Shown: positions 6,611 through 11,082 of the stretch, one piece after another
Numbering within the stretch: the first letter of the stretch is position 1
Layout of the letters: every line of letters starts with the position of its first letter
Assembly: GCA_964373575.1 (NCBI GenBank)
Contig: CAYJVB010000028.1
Coordinates: 1-11,082, forward strand
Length of the DNA stretch: 11,082 nt
DNA from: CAYJVB01 sp964373575
Lineage (GTDB): Archaea > Aenigmatarchaeota > Aenigmatarchaeia > CG10238-14
Direction: 5' to 3'
Made by a program: the position numbers and the translations under genes
The notes under the pieces: model-generated
The model's database searches: none
Seen by the model: only the letters and a program-made list of their open reading frames with translations
What the model was told of the DNA's origin: nothing

Positions 6611-6765
6611 ACAAAAAATTTGAGGGCGAGTTCTACAAATACTACAAACAAAGAGAAAGCAATAACATATTCTGGCTTTATTTTAATAGCTTCCTTTAGC
6701 TCTTCACCGTATTTGACTAGACCTCCCATGCCCATTGGCATTCTGAACTGGTCTTTTTTTGTCAT
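6607..6765 (-). CDS. secG: Preprotein translocase subunit Sec61-beta (SecG)
   Basis: A 52-aa gene, small enough to be missed by many gene finders. It encodes the single-pass beta subunit of the archaeal Sec61/SecYE-beta protein-conducting channel. It has the typical layout: a short polar cytosolic N-terminus (MTKKDQFRMP), a Gly/Met-rich MGMGGLVKYGEE segment, the family signature IKIKPEYVI at residues 28-36, and one C-terminal transmembrane helix at about 33-51 (YVIAFSLFVVFVELALKFF). Its length matches the archaeal family. The start at ATG 6765 is supported by a strong TATA box 26-35 nt upstream. Its stop overlaps the last 4 nt of the convergent HAD phosphatase gene. It stands alone, with no other Sec gene in the window. 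Confidence 0.92.
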   Translation of the reverse strand: MTKKDQFRMPMGMGGLVKYGEELKEAIKIKPEYVIAFSLFVVFVELALKFFV

Positions 6766-6790
6766 ATTATCAAATTAAGTTTTAGAGGAT

Positions 6791-6800
6791 AAATATATAA
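6791..6800 (-). promoter_or_regulatory. TATA box of secG
   Basis: TTATATATTT on the minus strand lies 26-35 nt before the secG ATG. It is one of the clearest archaeal TATA boxes in the window and implies a leaderless or nearly leaderless mRNA. Confidence 0.65.
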
Positions 6801-6860
6801 AATTACTGAAAGATACATCATTGTTACATCTATTTGACTTTAATCAACATTTTCTAAATT

Positions 6861-7124
6861 ATGAGTTTATATTTTGGACTATTATTTTATAGCGTTGATG
6901 AATTAACTTATACATTTAGAATAATTGAAGCCGATAGTGGGGAAACCTTTCCAAATAAAGAATTGGATAGAGGTGTTTATTTTGACGCTGATGCAGATCC
7001 AGCTAATTTACAAAGAGTGTTATTAAATAGATTGGCAACTTATCAAGGAAGAAAAATAACTCCACTAGGAAGAAAGACAATAATAGCTGAAATGAAAAAA
7101 TATAAAGAACAAGTAAAGAATTAA
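6861..7124 (+). CDS. Hypothetical 87-aa protein
   Basis: I do not recognise this protein. It starts at ATG 6861 and ends 6 nt before the 3' end of the RNase P RNA gene on the other strand. The N-terminal half looks like beta strands (MSLYFGLLFYSVDELTYTFRII), followed by an Asp-rich loop (VYFDADADPANL). The C-terminal half is helical and basic (LQRVLLNRLATY, GRKTIIAEMKKYKEQVKN). The Asp-rich DADADP might bind a metal, but it is not a proper EF-hand. The initial hydrophobic run is interrupted by Asp and Glu, so a membrane segment is unlikely. A CTTTAATC stretch just upstream is a weak promoter candidate. It is divergent from secG across 95 nt. Confidence 0.62.
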   Translation: MSLYFGLLFYSVDELTYTFRIIEADSGETFPNKELDRGVYFDADADPANLQRVLLNRLATYQGRKITPLGRKTIIAEMKKYKEQVKN

Positions 7125-7130
7125 CTAAAA

Positions 7131-7380
7131 GAGGGTGTGCCGGAATAGCCCATCTTTTGTTTTTCAGATAGCATTCATCTAAGCGCTAATGCTTGCATCT
7201 CATCAGAGCTTCCAATCCGTTTCATCCATATTACCACAGTCATTTGACAATCATTCAACAAGCAATATGGTCCCGTTTCTGATATCGGAAGCGAAGCTTC
7301 TCAGCCGTTTTTTCTTCGATGGATGGAACTTCCTCACCTTTCTTTTGAGGGAAAGGCGAAGCTATCTTACCGACTCACCC
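7131..7380 (-). ncRNA. rnpB: RNase P RNA (compact archaeal form)
   Basis: The catalytic RNA of RNase P, which matures tRNA 5' ends. Read on the minus strand, the two ends pair as P1: GGGTGAGTCGG (7380-7370) with CCGGCACACCC (7143-7133), broken by one A-A mismatch. P2 is GATAGC (7366-7361) with GCTATT (7149-7144). P3 is a hairpin CCTTTC/GAAAGG (7356-7351, 7342-7337). Conserved region I follows as GAGGAAGTTCC (7335-7325; consensus GAGGAAAGTCC). Conserved region V is AGATGAATG (7180-7172) with AACAAAA downstream, near the usual ACAGAA. Internal helices include GAAGC/GCTTC (7300-7288) and CCATATT/AATATGG (7270-7264, 7232-7226). About 250 nt is short for a standard type A RNA. A TATA box sits 21-30 nt before the inferred 5' end. 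Exact ends are inferred from P1 and may differ by a few bases. Confidence 0.88.
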
Positions 7381-7400
7381 AAAAAAACATAGTTTTTAAG

Positions 7401-7410
7401 GATATTTAAA
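7401..7410 (-). promoter_or_regulatory. TATA box of the RNase P RNA gene
   Basis: TTTAAATATC on the minus strand lies 21-30 nt before the inferred RNA 5' end at about 7380. This is the standard archaeal TATA distance, so the box and the P1-defined end support each other. Confidence 0.65.
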
Positions 7411-7438
7411 AGTTGCTGTATCTAAATAACTTCTTGCT

Positions 7439-7476
7439 GTTAAACTGTAGGTCTCAAAGATAAAGTAACAGTTAAC
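7439..7476. repeat. Imperfect inverted repeat in intergenic region
   Basis: GTTAAACTGT (7439-7448) and ACAGTTAAC (7468-7476) form a 9-bp stem with one bulged A and a 19-nt loop. It lies between the RNase P RNA promoter and the 3' end of the 100-aa winged-helix gene. It could act as a terminator hairpin or an operator, but no T-run follows on the minus strand, so its function is unclear. Confidence 0.3.
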
Positions 7477-7494
7477 CTTGATTCAAAGAATTAA

Positions 7495-7797
7495 CTAGGC
7501 ATTTTCTCGCTTGTTTTTTATTCTCTCTCTTCTATTCTCTAAAAATTTCTTAACTTCAAATCTCAATCTCCCTGGCAATAGCCTGAAAGCTTCAACAGGA
7601 AACGTCAGTTTCCTCAATCTAGGATTTCTTTTGTCGAATTTGAACTTAATTAGGCCTTCTCCCTCTAGTTCTGATAACGCATGTCTAACACTTCCACCGG
7701 TCAGTCCTAAATCTTTAGAGATTTGGTATGTGCTTTGGCCTGGATTAGAGCAAACATGACAATAAACCGTGTTCATCGTTTTACTATTTTTTTTCAT
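7495..7797 (-). CDS. Small winged-helix DNA-binding protein
   Basis: A 100-aa probable transcription regulator starting at ATG 7797. Residues 8-50 fit a winged helix-turn-helix: a first helix with MNTVYCHVCSNPG, then STYQISKDLGLTGGSVRHALSELEGEGLI, where SVRHALSELEGEGLI is the recognition helix. The wing follows as KFKFDKRNPRLRKLTF. The C-terminal tail (78-100) is a highly basic helix (LRFEVKKFLENRRERIKNKREN) that could add DNA contacts. CHVC (Cys13, Cys16) is a CxxC pair, but no second pair is present, so zinc binding would need dimerisation and redox sensing is another option; both are speculation. Met8 is an alternative start. It is divergent from another small winged-helix gene across 104 nt, where AATATAGG 27-34 nt upstream is a weak TATA candidate. 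Confidence 0.8.
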   Translation of the reverse strand: MKKNSKTMNTVYCHVCSNPGQSTYQISKDLGLTGGSVRHALSELEGEGLIKFKFDKRNPRLRKLTFPVEAFRLLPGRLRFEVKKFLENRRERIKNKRENA

Positions 7798-7870
7798 TTA
7801 AAAACCAACTCATTATCACTGTTCCTATATTCCTCATAGCTTCTTATAAATATTTCGTTTTTGGGTTTGG

Positions 7871-7880
7871 CTTTAAGTTT
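7871..7880 (+). promoter_or_regulatory. Probable TATA box of the winged-helix/deoxyribosyltransferase operon
   Basis: CTTTAAGTTT lies 22-31 nt before the ATG at 7902. A stronger-looking CTTATAAATATTT at about 7843-7855 is too far upstream (about 50 nt) from either divergent gene for a leaderless start, but could be an alternative promoter or an operator. Confidence 0.4.
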
Positions 7881-7901
7881 TCGAAATACAACATATGTTA
7901 T

Positions 7902-8174
7902 ATGATGACATTAACCGAATTAGACAAGACTATCCTCCTCGCAGCTTTGGTCTTCACAAAAGGGTCGACGAAAGTTTTTATCGCTGAAGATAAAATTGTG
8001 ATGAAATTTCCAATGAGAAAAAGAATTTTAGTCAGGGACTCATTGGCTAATTTGACAAAAAATAAATTGTTGGAAAAACATCCCAAAGAAAAGAAATATA
8101 AACTAACCGATGAAGGTAGAACCTCTGCTTCCAGAATCTTGCATCAAGGAGCAAAGTTGTGGTATATGAAATGA
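7902..8174 (+). CDS. Small winged-helix protein, first gene of a two-gene operon
   Basis: A 90-aa protein starting at ATG 7902 or the adjacent ATG 7905. The pattern fits a winged helix: helix 1 LDKTILLAALVFTKG, a variable middle with a strand-like KVFIAEDKIVMKF, a recognition helix VRDSLANLTKNKLLEKHP, and a wing with EKKYKLTDEGRTSAS, typical of archaeal PadR/MarR-like regulators. The middle insertion between helices 1 and 3 makes the match loose. There is no Cys pair or membrane segment. Its stop TGA overlaps the ATG of the deoxyribosyltransferase-like gene (ATGA at 8171-8174), so the two are almost certainly co-translated. It could regulate its own operon, a common arrangement, but no target site is proven. 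Confidence 0.75.
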   Translation: MMTLTELDKTILLAALVFTKGSTKVFIAEDKIVMKFPMRKRILVRDSLANLTKNKLLEKHPKEKKYKLTDEGRTSASRILHQGAKLWYMK

Positions 8175-8554
8175 AGATTTATGTTTCCACTAGGTTTCAA
8201 AGAAAAAACGAAGTCAGAAAAATTTATAAGAAGTTGATTGATAAAGGACATGAAATTACTGCTAACTGGACACTTCATGAGCCTATGACTCCTTATGAGA
8301 AAAACCAGAGAATCTCCAGCGATTATGCAATAGAGGATGTGGAAGGCGTCAGAAATTGTGATGTATTTATTTTACTTAGCGACGAAGGTGGCAGCGGAAT
8401 GTTTGTTGAATTGGGAATCGCGATCTTGTCTAATCTGTTGTTTAGGAAGCCGAAAATATATGTTGTGGGTGAACATAATAAACGTATTTTATTTTTCTTT
8501 CACCCCGCAGTTAATAGAAGAGATAAAATTGAAGATGTTTTAAAAGAATTGTAA
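8171..8554 (+). CDS. Nucleoside 2-deoxyribosyltransferase-like protein
   Basis: A 127-aa protein of the nucleoside 2-deoxyribosyltransferase superfamily. ATG 8171 is preferred to GTG 8159: it overlaps the upstream stop as ATGA, and the product then starts MKIYVSTRF, the usual first strand of this fold. Other signatures are the central strand NCDVFILLSDEGG (62-74) and GSGMFVELGIAI (74-85), with Glu80 in the position of the nucleophilic glutamate and Asp71 nearby. A further strand is PKIYVVGEHN (94-103). Characterised members transfer deoxyribose between bases or hydrolyse deoxynucleoside monophosphates; the substrate here is unknown. The protein is slightly shorter than classical 150-aa enzymes. 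It is coupled to a winged-helix gene and lies 3 nt from the convergent uS2 stop. A role in nucleotide salvage would fit the thymidylate genes elsewhere in the window, but that link is inference. Confidence 0.78.
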   Translation: MKIYVSTRFQRKNEVRKIYKKLIDKGHEITANWTLHEPMTPYEKNQRISSDYAIEDVEGVRNCDVFILLSDEGGSGMFVELGIAILSNLLFRKPKIYVVGEHNKRILFFFHPAVNRRDKIEDVLKEL

Positions 8555-8557
8555 GCC

Positions 8558-9136
8558 TTACTCTACTCCACCAAAATCTTCCAACGTATATTTGAATTCT
8601 TCATTTCCCTTTAGCTTTAGAATTTCCCTAGCTAATAACCAATAAACCAACGCTAATGATTTCTTTCCTTTATTATTGCATGGGATAACATAATCGACAT
8701 TTCTAGTTTCGTTGAACGTATCACATAACGCGACAACTGGTATTCTACTATCAACAACTTCCTTCAAGACTTGCTGATCTGACAGAGGATCAGAGATTAA
8801 TACAACATCAGGCTCTACGAAATCTTTATAATTGGGGTTTGTAAGCGTTCCAGGCATGAATCTCCCAATGACATATTTGGCGCCCACTACTTCTGCAAAT
8901 TTTTTTATAGGTTCATGTACAGTTGCCTTTCTCCCAACAACAAGAATTGTGCCTGCTTTAGCTAGAAATTGTGATGCAATTCTGATTCTTTCATCAAGTA
9001 ATCTTAAGTTCAGCACTGCTAGGCCATCTTCTCTAACTTTATAGATGAATCTACTCATATCACTATTTTTTGATTTCATACCAATGTGGATGCCTACGGA
9101 AAGATAGTCTGTCTTTGGTAGCAATGGTTCTGACAT
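8558..9136 (-). CDS. rpsB: Ribosomal protein uS2 (30S subunit)
   Basis: A 192-aa archaeal-type uS2 protein of the small ribosomal subunit. Signatures are GIHIGMKSKNSDMSRFIY near residues 15-32, VREDGLAVLNLRLLDERIRIASQFLA (34-59), the near-invariant GRFMPGTLTNP (about 91-101), and EPDVVLISDP followed by VVALCDTFNETRNVDYVIPCNNKG. The last is where uS2 normally reads VDxxIPxNNKG. Length is normal for archaea. It starts at ATG 9136, 12 nt after the stop of the 79-aa gene, with which it is probably co-transcribed. The rpoK/rpoN and enolase genes that often precede archaeal rpsB are not here. Confidence 0.96.
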   Translation of the reverse strand: MSEPLLPKTDYLSVGIHIGMKSKNSDMSRFIYKVREDGLAVLNLRLLDERIRIASQFLAKAGTILVVGRKATVHEPIKKFAEVVGAKYVIGRFMPGTLTNPNYKDFVEPDVVLISDPLSDQQVLKEVVDSRIPVVALCDTFNETRNVDYVIPCNNKGKKSLALVYWLLAREILKLKGNEEFKYTLEDFGGVE

Positions 9137-9148
9137 GTTAAATCAACT

Positions 9149-9388
9149 CTAAGATTCTTCTTCCCAGAATTTTAAGGTTTTCGTTACAGGCTCTTGAAGC
9201 TTTTGTTTAACCTTTTTAGCCCACCCATCGACATAGATAACCGCTTCAGCTAACGGTATGCCCTCGCTTTTGGATTTAAGCTGTATGTTTGCTTTTTTTG
9301 TTTTTTTGTTTACAGTCTTAACTATAGCTAAAGCGAATCTTTGGTGTTCGACCTCTCCTTCTTCAACGTCCTTTTTTTCTTCTTCCAT
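9149..9388 (-). CDS. Small basic/acidic protein, possible truncated Alba-like fold
   Basis: A 79-aa protein starting at ATG 9388. The first 15 residues are very acidic (MEEEKKDVEEGEVEH). The core, RFALAIVKTVNKKTKKANIQLKSKSEGIPLAEAVIYVDGW, can be laid against the nucleic-acid-binding protein Alba: a helix like NYVLAxLT, the strand IQLK like Alba's IVIKARG, then an isoleucine and an Ala-rich helix. The lysine cluster KTKKANIQLKSK suits RNA or DNA contact. The beta hairpin that ends Alba is missing or reduced to EPVTKTLKFWEEE, and Alba's loop (RGRAISKA) is only loosely matched. The match was made by eye and may be wrong. It precedes rpsB by 12 nt and follows the PAC2 gene by 36 nt, with a TATA-like GTTTTAAAG in between. 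Confidence 0.6.
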   Translation of the reverse strand: MEEEKKDVEEGEVEHQRFALAIVKTVNKKTKKANIQLKSKSEGIPLAEAVIYVDGWAKKVKQKLQEPVTKTLKFWEEES

Positions 9389-9407
9389 AGAATCAATTTA
9401 GGATTTT

Positions 9408-9416
9408 CTTTAAAAC
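9408..9416 (-). promoter_or_regulatory. Probable TATA box upstream of the 79-aa/rpsB genes
   Basis: GTTTTAAAG on the minus strand lies 20-28 nt before ATG 9388. It suggests that the 79-aa gene and rpsB can be transcribed apart from the aIF2-alpha/PAC2 genes upstream. Confidence 0.45.
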
Positions 9417-9424
9417 ATTTAAGA

Positions 9425-10240
9425 TTAACCGATATATCTTAATTCATCGTCTTTGCCGGTCTTATTCCCTCTATCCCCTTCTTGAGTCATCAGTTGCCTT
9501 AAGGCCTTATCTTGGACCTTGCTGATTTTTCTCATAAAATTATTCATTTCCTTGATTTTCTCCTGGAGTTTTGACATGTCTAGTTTCACATCCAGAATCT
9601 TCATAATTACCTTCAAAACAGTTTCTGCGCTCTTAGGATCAGGTATATCAGGGAGGTTTGACGTTTCTCCCAATAAACAAACACCTTTAATGCCTCTATA
9701 TTTTCCTAAACCAACAAAAAGTCCGGAAGCACCCACAATAGTACCGACCTTTCCTCCTGCATCAAAATCAATTCCAAAGCTTTTATATTTCTTAACCAAA
9801 TCGGGATCGCTTACTGCACCAACAACTTTAGGTTCTCTATTTAAACTTCCAACGCTCAGTCCAGCGATTGTGAACATTTCCTTTACACCATATTTTTCTA
9901 CGAGATCTAATGACGTTTCAACAATCTCATAATGACCCGCAGGATCAATACTTTGGCTGTCACCAACCATTATTATAAGATCTCTTTGATTTTTTTTCCC
10001 AGCTTTCCAGTAATAGAATTCATTTTTCAGTACATGCACTGTGGAAGTCTGTTGCAACAAAACAAATGGATAGAAATGAGCCGAGAATAATTCTGCAAAT
10101 TTTTCAGCTTTTAACTCTTCAACTAAATAACCTGCTGCAATTCTCCCTATCTGGCCCACTCCAGGTAAGCCTTCAATAAAAATAGGGTTGTTTAGTTTTC
10201 CAATATTTTTTGTTACATTGATTTTTGTGTCACCAGCCAT
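9425..10240 (-). CDS. PAC2-family proteasome assembly chaperone
   Basis: A 271-aa PAC2-family protein (archaeal PbaA/PbaB type, COG2047-like), thought to help assemble or cap the archaeal 20S proteasome. Family landmarks are NPIFIEGLPGVGQIGRIAAGYLVEEL (residues 18-43), with the typical GxPGxGxxG, the central DLIIMVGDSQSIDPAGHYEI (87-106), MFTIAGLSVG (122-131), VGTIVGASGLFVGLGKYRGIKGVCLLGET (165-193) and PDPKSAETVLKVI (200-212). A short predicted coiled coil covers about 221-245. The tail ends ELRYIG; proteasome activators dock with a C-terminal hydrophobic-Tyr-X, but here Tyr is third from the end, so direct docking is uncertain. The ATG overlaps the aIF2-alpha stop by 1 nt (TAATG), indicating coupled translation. 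This aIF2-alpha/PAC2 neighbourhood is widely conserved in archaea. Confidence 0.9.
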   Translation of the reverse strand: MAGDTKINVTKNIGKLNNPIFIEGLPGVGQIGRIAAGYLVEELKAEKFAELFSAHFYPFVLLQQTSTVHVLKNEFYYWKAGKKNQRDLIIMVGDSQSIDPAGHYEIVETSLDLVEKYGVKEMFTIAGLSVGSLNREPKVVGAVSDPDLVKKYKSFGIDFDAGGKVGTIVGASGLFVGLGKYRGIKGVCLLGETSNLPDIPDPKSAETVLKVIMKILDVKLDMSKLQEKIKEMNNFMRKISKVQDKALRQLMTQEGDRGNKTGKDDELRYIG

Positions 10241-11010
10241 TATTTCTCGCCCTCTATTTTGAAACTAAACTCGCCGTCTTTGATTGATGAGCCAAATTTC
10301 TGCAACTGATCGACCAACTGTTTTTGCGCGACCTTTGGATTATCTGTCTTAATTTCGATCAAATATCTGGGTGCGCTGATATACTTAACGTTTAGTTTAT
10401 ATTTGTTGCTGAGTTCTTTTAAAGTTTCTTTAATTCTATCAACACCGTCACCTGAATAGAACTTCAATTCCAATTCGGCTTTGATTTTGATTTCTTTCTT
10501 TTGTATGTTTTCTTTAGCTACTTTGTGAATAAGTTCAGTCCAATTTTTTGAAATGCCTTTGTTTATAAGTAGTTGGGGATCTTTAAAGGCCTGCTCGAAA
10601 GCGCGAAACATATCACCAAATTTTTCTTGCAGTTCATAGCCTATCGATTCATAAGCTTCGCTCAACTTTATTTTCTTTTGCTCTGCCAGTTGCTCAAGCA
10701 TTTTTTCGGCCCTTTGCTCCTTCTGGTATTCTTGCAACTTGACCTCCTTTTCTCTTTTTGACATTCTCTTTAGACTGAGAAATACATGACCCTTTTCATC
10801 GATGTTTATAACTTTCGCTGCGTATTGCTTGCCTTGCTTGATGAATTTTCTAATATCTTTTACCCACTTACCAGAGACCTCAGAAACATGAATCATCCCA
10901 TCTGTATTGGGGTATTCGCTTAGAGTGCAGGAAGCTGAATATGGAGTGATATCTTTAATTGTGCAAATTATGACTTCACTAATTTCTGGCAATCCTTTTC
11001 TTCTTACCAT
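10240..11010 (-). CDS. eif2a: Translation initiation factor aIF2 subunit alpha
   Basis: A 256-aa alpha subunit of the heterotrimeric factor that brings initiator Met-tRNA to the archaeal ribosome. Domain 1 is an S1/OB RNA-binding fold at about residues 12-82, with the S1 signatures GMIHVSEVSGKWV (38-50) and GKQYAAKVINIDEKGHVFLSLK (60-81). Domain 2 is helical (85-170), very rich in Lys, Glu and Gln. Domain 3 is the alpha/beta gamma-subunit-binding domain (173-256), including KYKLNVKYISAPRYLIEIKTDNPKVAQKQL. Length and order match the family. It starts at ATG 11010. A TATA-like CTATTTATTT about 30-40 nt upstream suggests it leads the operon. The PAC2 gene begins on its stop codon. Nop10, which often follows this gene in archaea, is missing here. 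Confidence 0.95.
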   Translation of the reverse strand: MVRRKGLPEISEVIICTIKDITPYSASCTLSEYPNTDGMIHVSEVSGKWVKDIRKFIKQGKQYAAKVINIDEKGHVFLSLKRMSKREKEVKLQEYQKEQRAEKMLEQLAEQKKIKLSEAYESIGYELQEKFGDMFRAFEQAFKDPQLLINKGISKNWTELIHKVAKENIQKKEIKIKAELELKFYSGDGVDRIKETLKELSNKYKLNVKYISAPRYLIEIKTDNPKVAQKQLVDQLQKFGSSIKDGEFSFKIEGEK

Positions 11011-11040
11011 AAAATCATCTCAATATCTTTTGAAGTAGGA

Positions 11041-11050
11041 AAATAAATAG
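11041..11050 (-). promoter_or_regulatory. Probable TATA box of the aIF2-alpha operon
   Basis: CTATTTATTT on the minus strand lies 31-40 nt before ATG 11010, giving a short leader. A GAGATGA stretch about 5-11 nt before the ATG could act as a weak ribosome binding site. The ribosomal protein S27e gene that often precedes aIF2-alpha is not recognisable in the remaining 72 nt. Confidence 0.4.
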
Positions 11051-11082
11051 AAATAGTTTTTATGTCTTTCTATAGAATATTC

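Noticed and set aside
7189..7392. Plus-strand 67-codon frame
   Set aside because: It lies over the RNase P RNA gene, whose helices and conserved regions explain the sequence; the frame is chance.
7124..7494. Intergenic palindromes considered as an attachment site or mobile element remnant
   Set aside because: The structure is accounted for by RNase P RNA; no integrase, transposase or flanking direct repeats were seen.
7511..7759. Plus-strand 82-codon frame
   Set aside because: It is antisense to the winged-helix gene and looks like a reverse translation shadow, rich in Ser, Leu and Pro.
8159..8170. GTG start for the deoxyribosyltransferase-like gene
   Set aside because: ATG 8171 gives the family-typical MKIYVS start and overlaps the upstream stop as ATGA, so four extra codons are unlikely.
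8337..8543. Plus-strand 68-codon frame overlapping the deoxyribosyltransferase-like gene
   Set aside because: It is out of frame with a gene that has convincing motifs and a coupled start.
9519..9932. Plus-strand 137-codon frame
   Set aside because: It is antisense to the PAC2 gene, with a Ser/Pro/Thr-rich product and no recognisable domain; the PAC2 frame has clear family motifs.
1..11082. CRISPR array, tRNA or rRNA genes
   Set aside because: No regularly spaced repeats, no cloverleaf with a T-loop, and no rRNA-like segments were found on reading both strands.

Overview
This AT-rich window looks archaeal. It carries archaeal-type ribosomal protein uS2, translation initiation factor aIF2-alpha, a PAC2-family proteasome assembly chaperone, the archaeal-only family DUF1512, a Sec61-beta/SecG subunit, a reduced RNase P RNA, and TATA-like elements about 20-35 nt upstream of most start codons, with few clear Shine-Dalgarno sites. 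The many short unrecognised genes, very short intergenic spaces and frequent strand switching suggest a small-genome (DPANN-like) lineage. That lineage call is inference; I cannot name the taxon.

Layout. Positions 1-2354 hold thymidylate biosynthesis: a thymidylate synthase (5' end cut by the window edge) with a C-terminal DUF4346-like extension, and a convergent dTMP kinase, separated by a 100-aa unknown gene. These two enzymes catalyse consecutive steps, dUMP to dTMP to dTDP. Positions 2400-5726 are mostly unrecognised: a possible 58-aa ORF, a 114-aa protein, the membrane-anchored DUF1512 protein divergent from a 229-aa membrane-anchored beta-rich protein, two further small proteins of 92 and 115 aa, and the end of a possible 35-aa ORF.

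Positions 5867-7380 contain a HAD-superfamily (NagD-like) phosphatase, a 52-aa Sec61-beta/SecG gene convergent with and overlapping it, an 87-aa unknown protein, and on the minus strand the RNase P RNA gene (about 250 nt) with its own TATA box. Positions 7495-8554 hold two small winged-helix proteins transcribed divergently. The second overlaps by ATGA a nucleoside 2-deoxyribosyltransferase-like enzyme.

Positions 8558-11010 are a minus-strand information-processing cluster in transcription order: aIF2-alpha, PAC2 chaperone, a 79-aa protein with a possible Alba-like core, and ribosomal protein uS2. Nop10, commonly found between aIF2-alpha and PAC2 in archaea, is absent here.

I see no CRISPR array, insertion sequence, tRNA or rRNA. 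I found no strong case for a wholly new system. The best leads are the regulator/deoxyribosyltransferase pair, the DUF1512/beta-rich membrane pair sharing one promoter region, the compact RNase P RNA, the possible truncated Alba protein, and two orphan genes with matching promoters.
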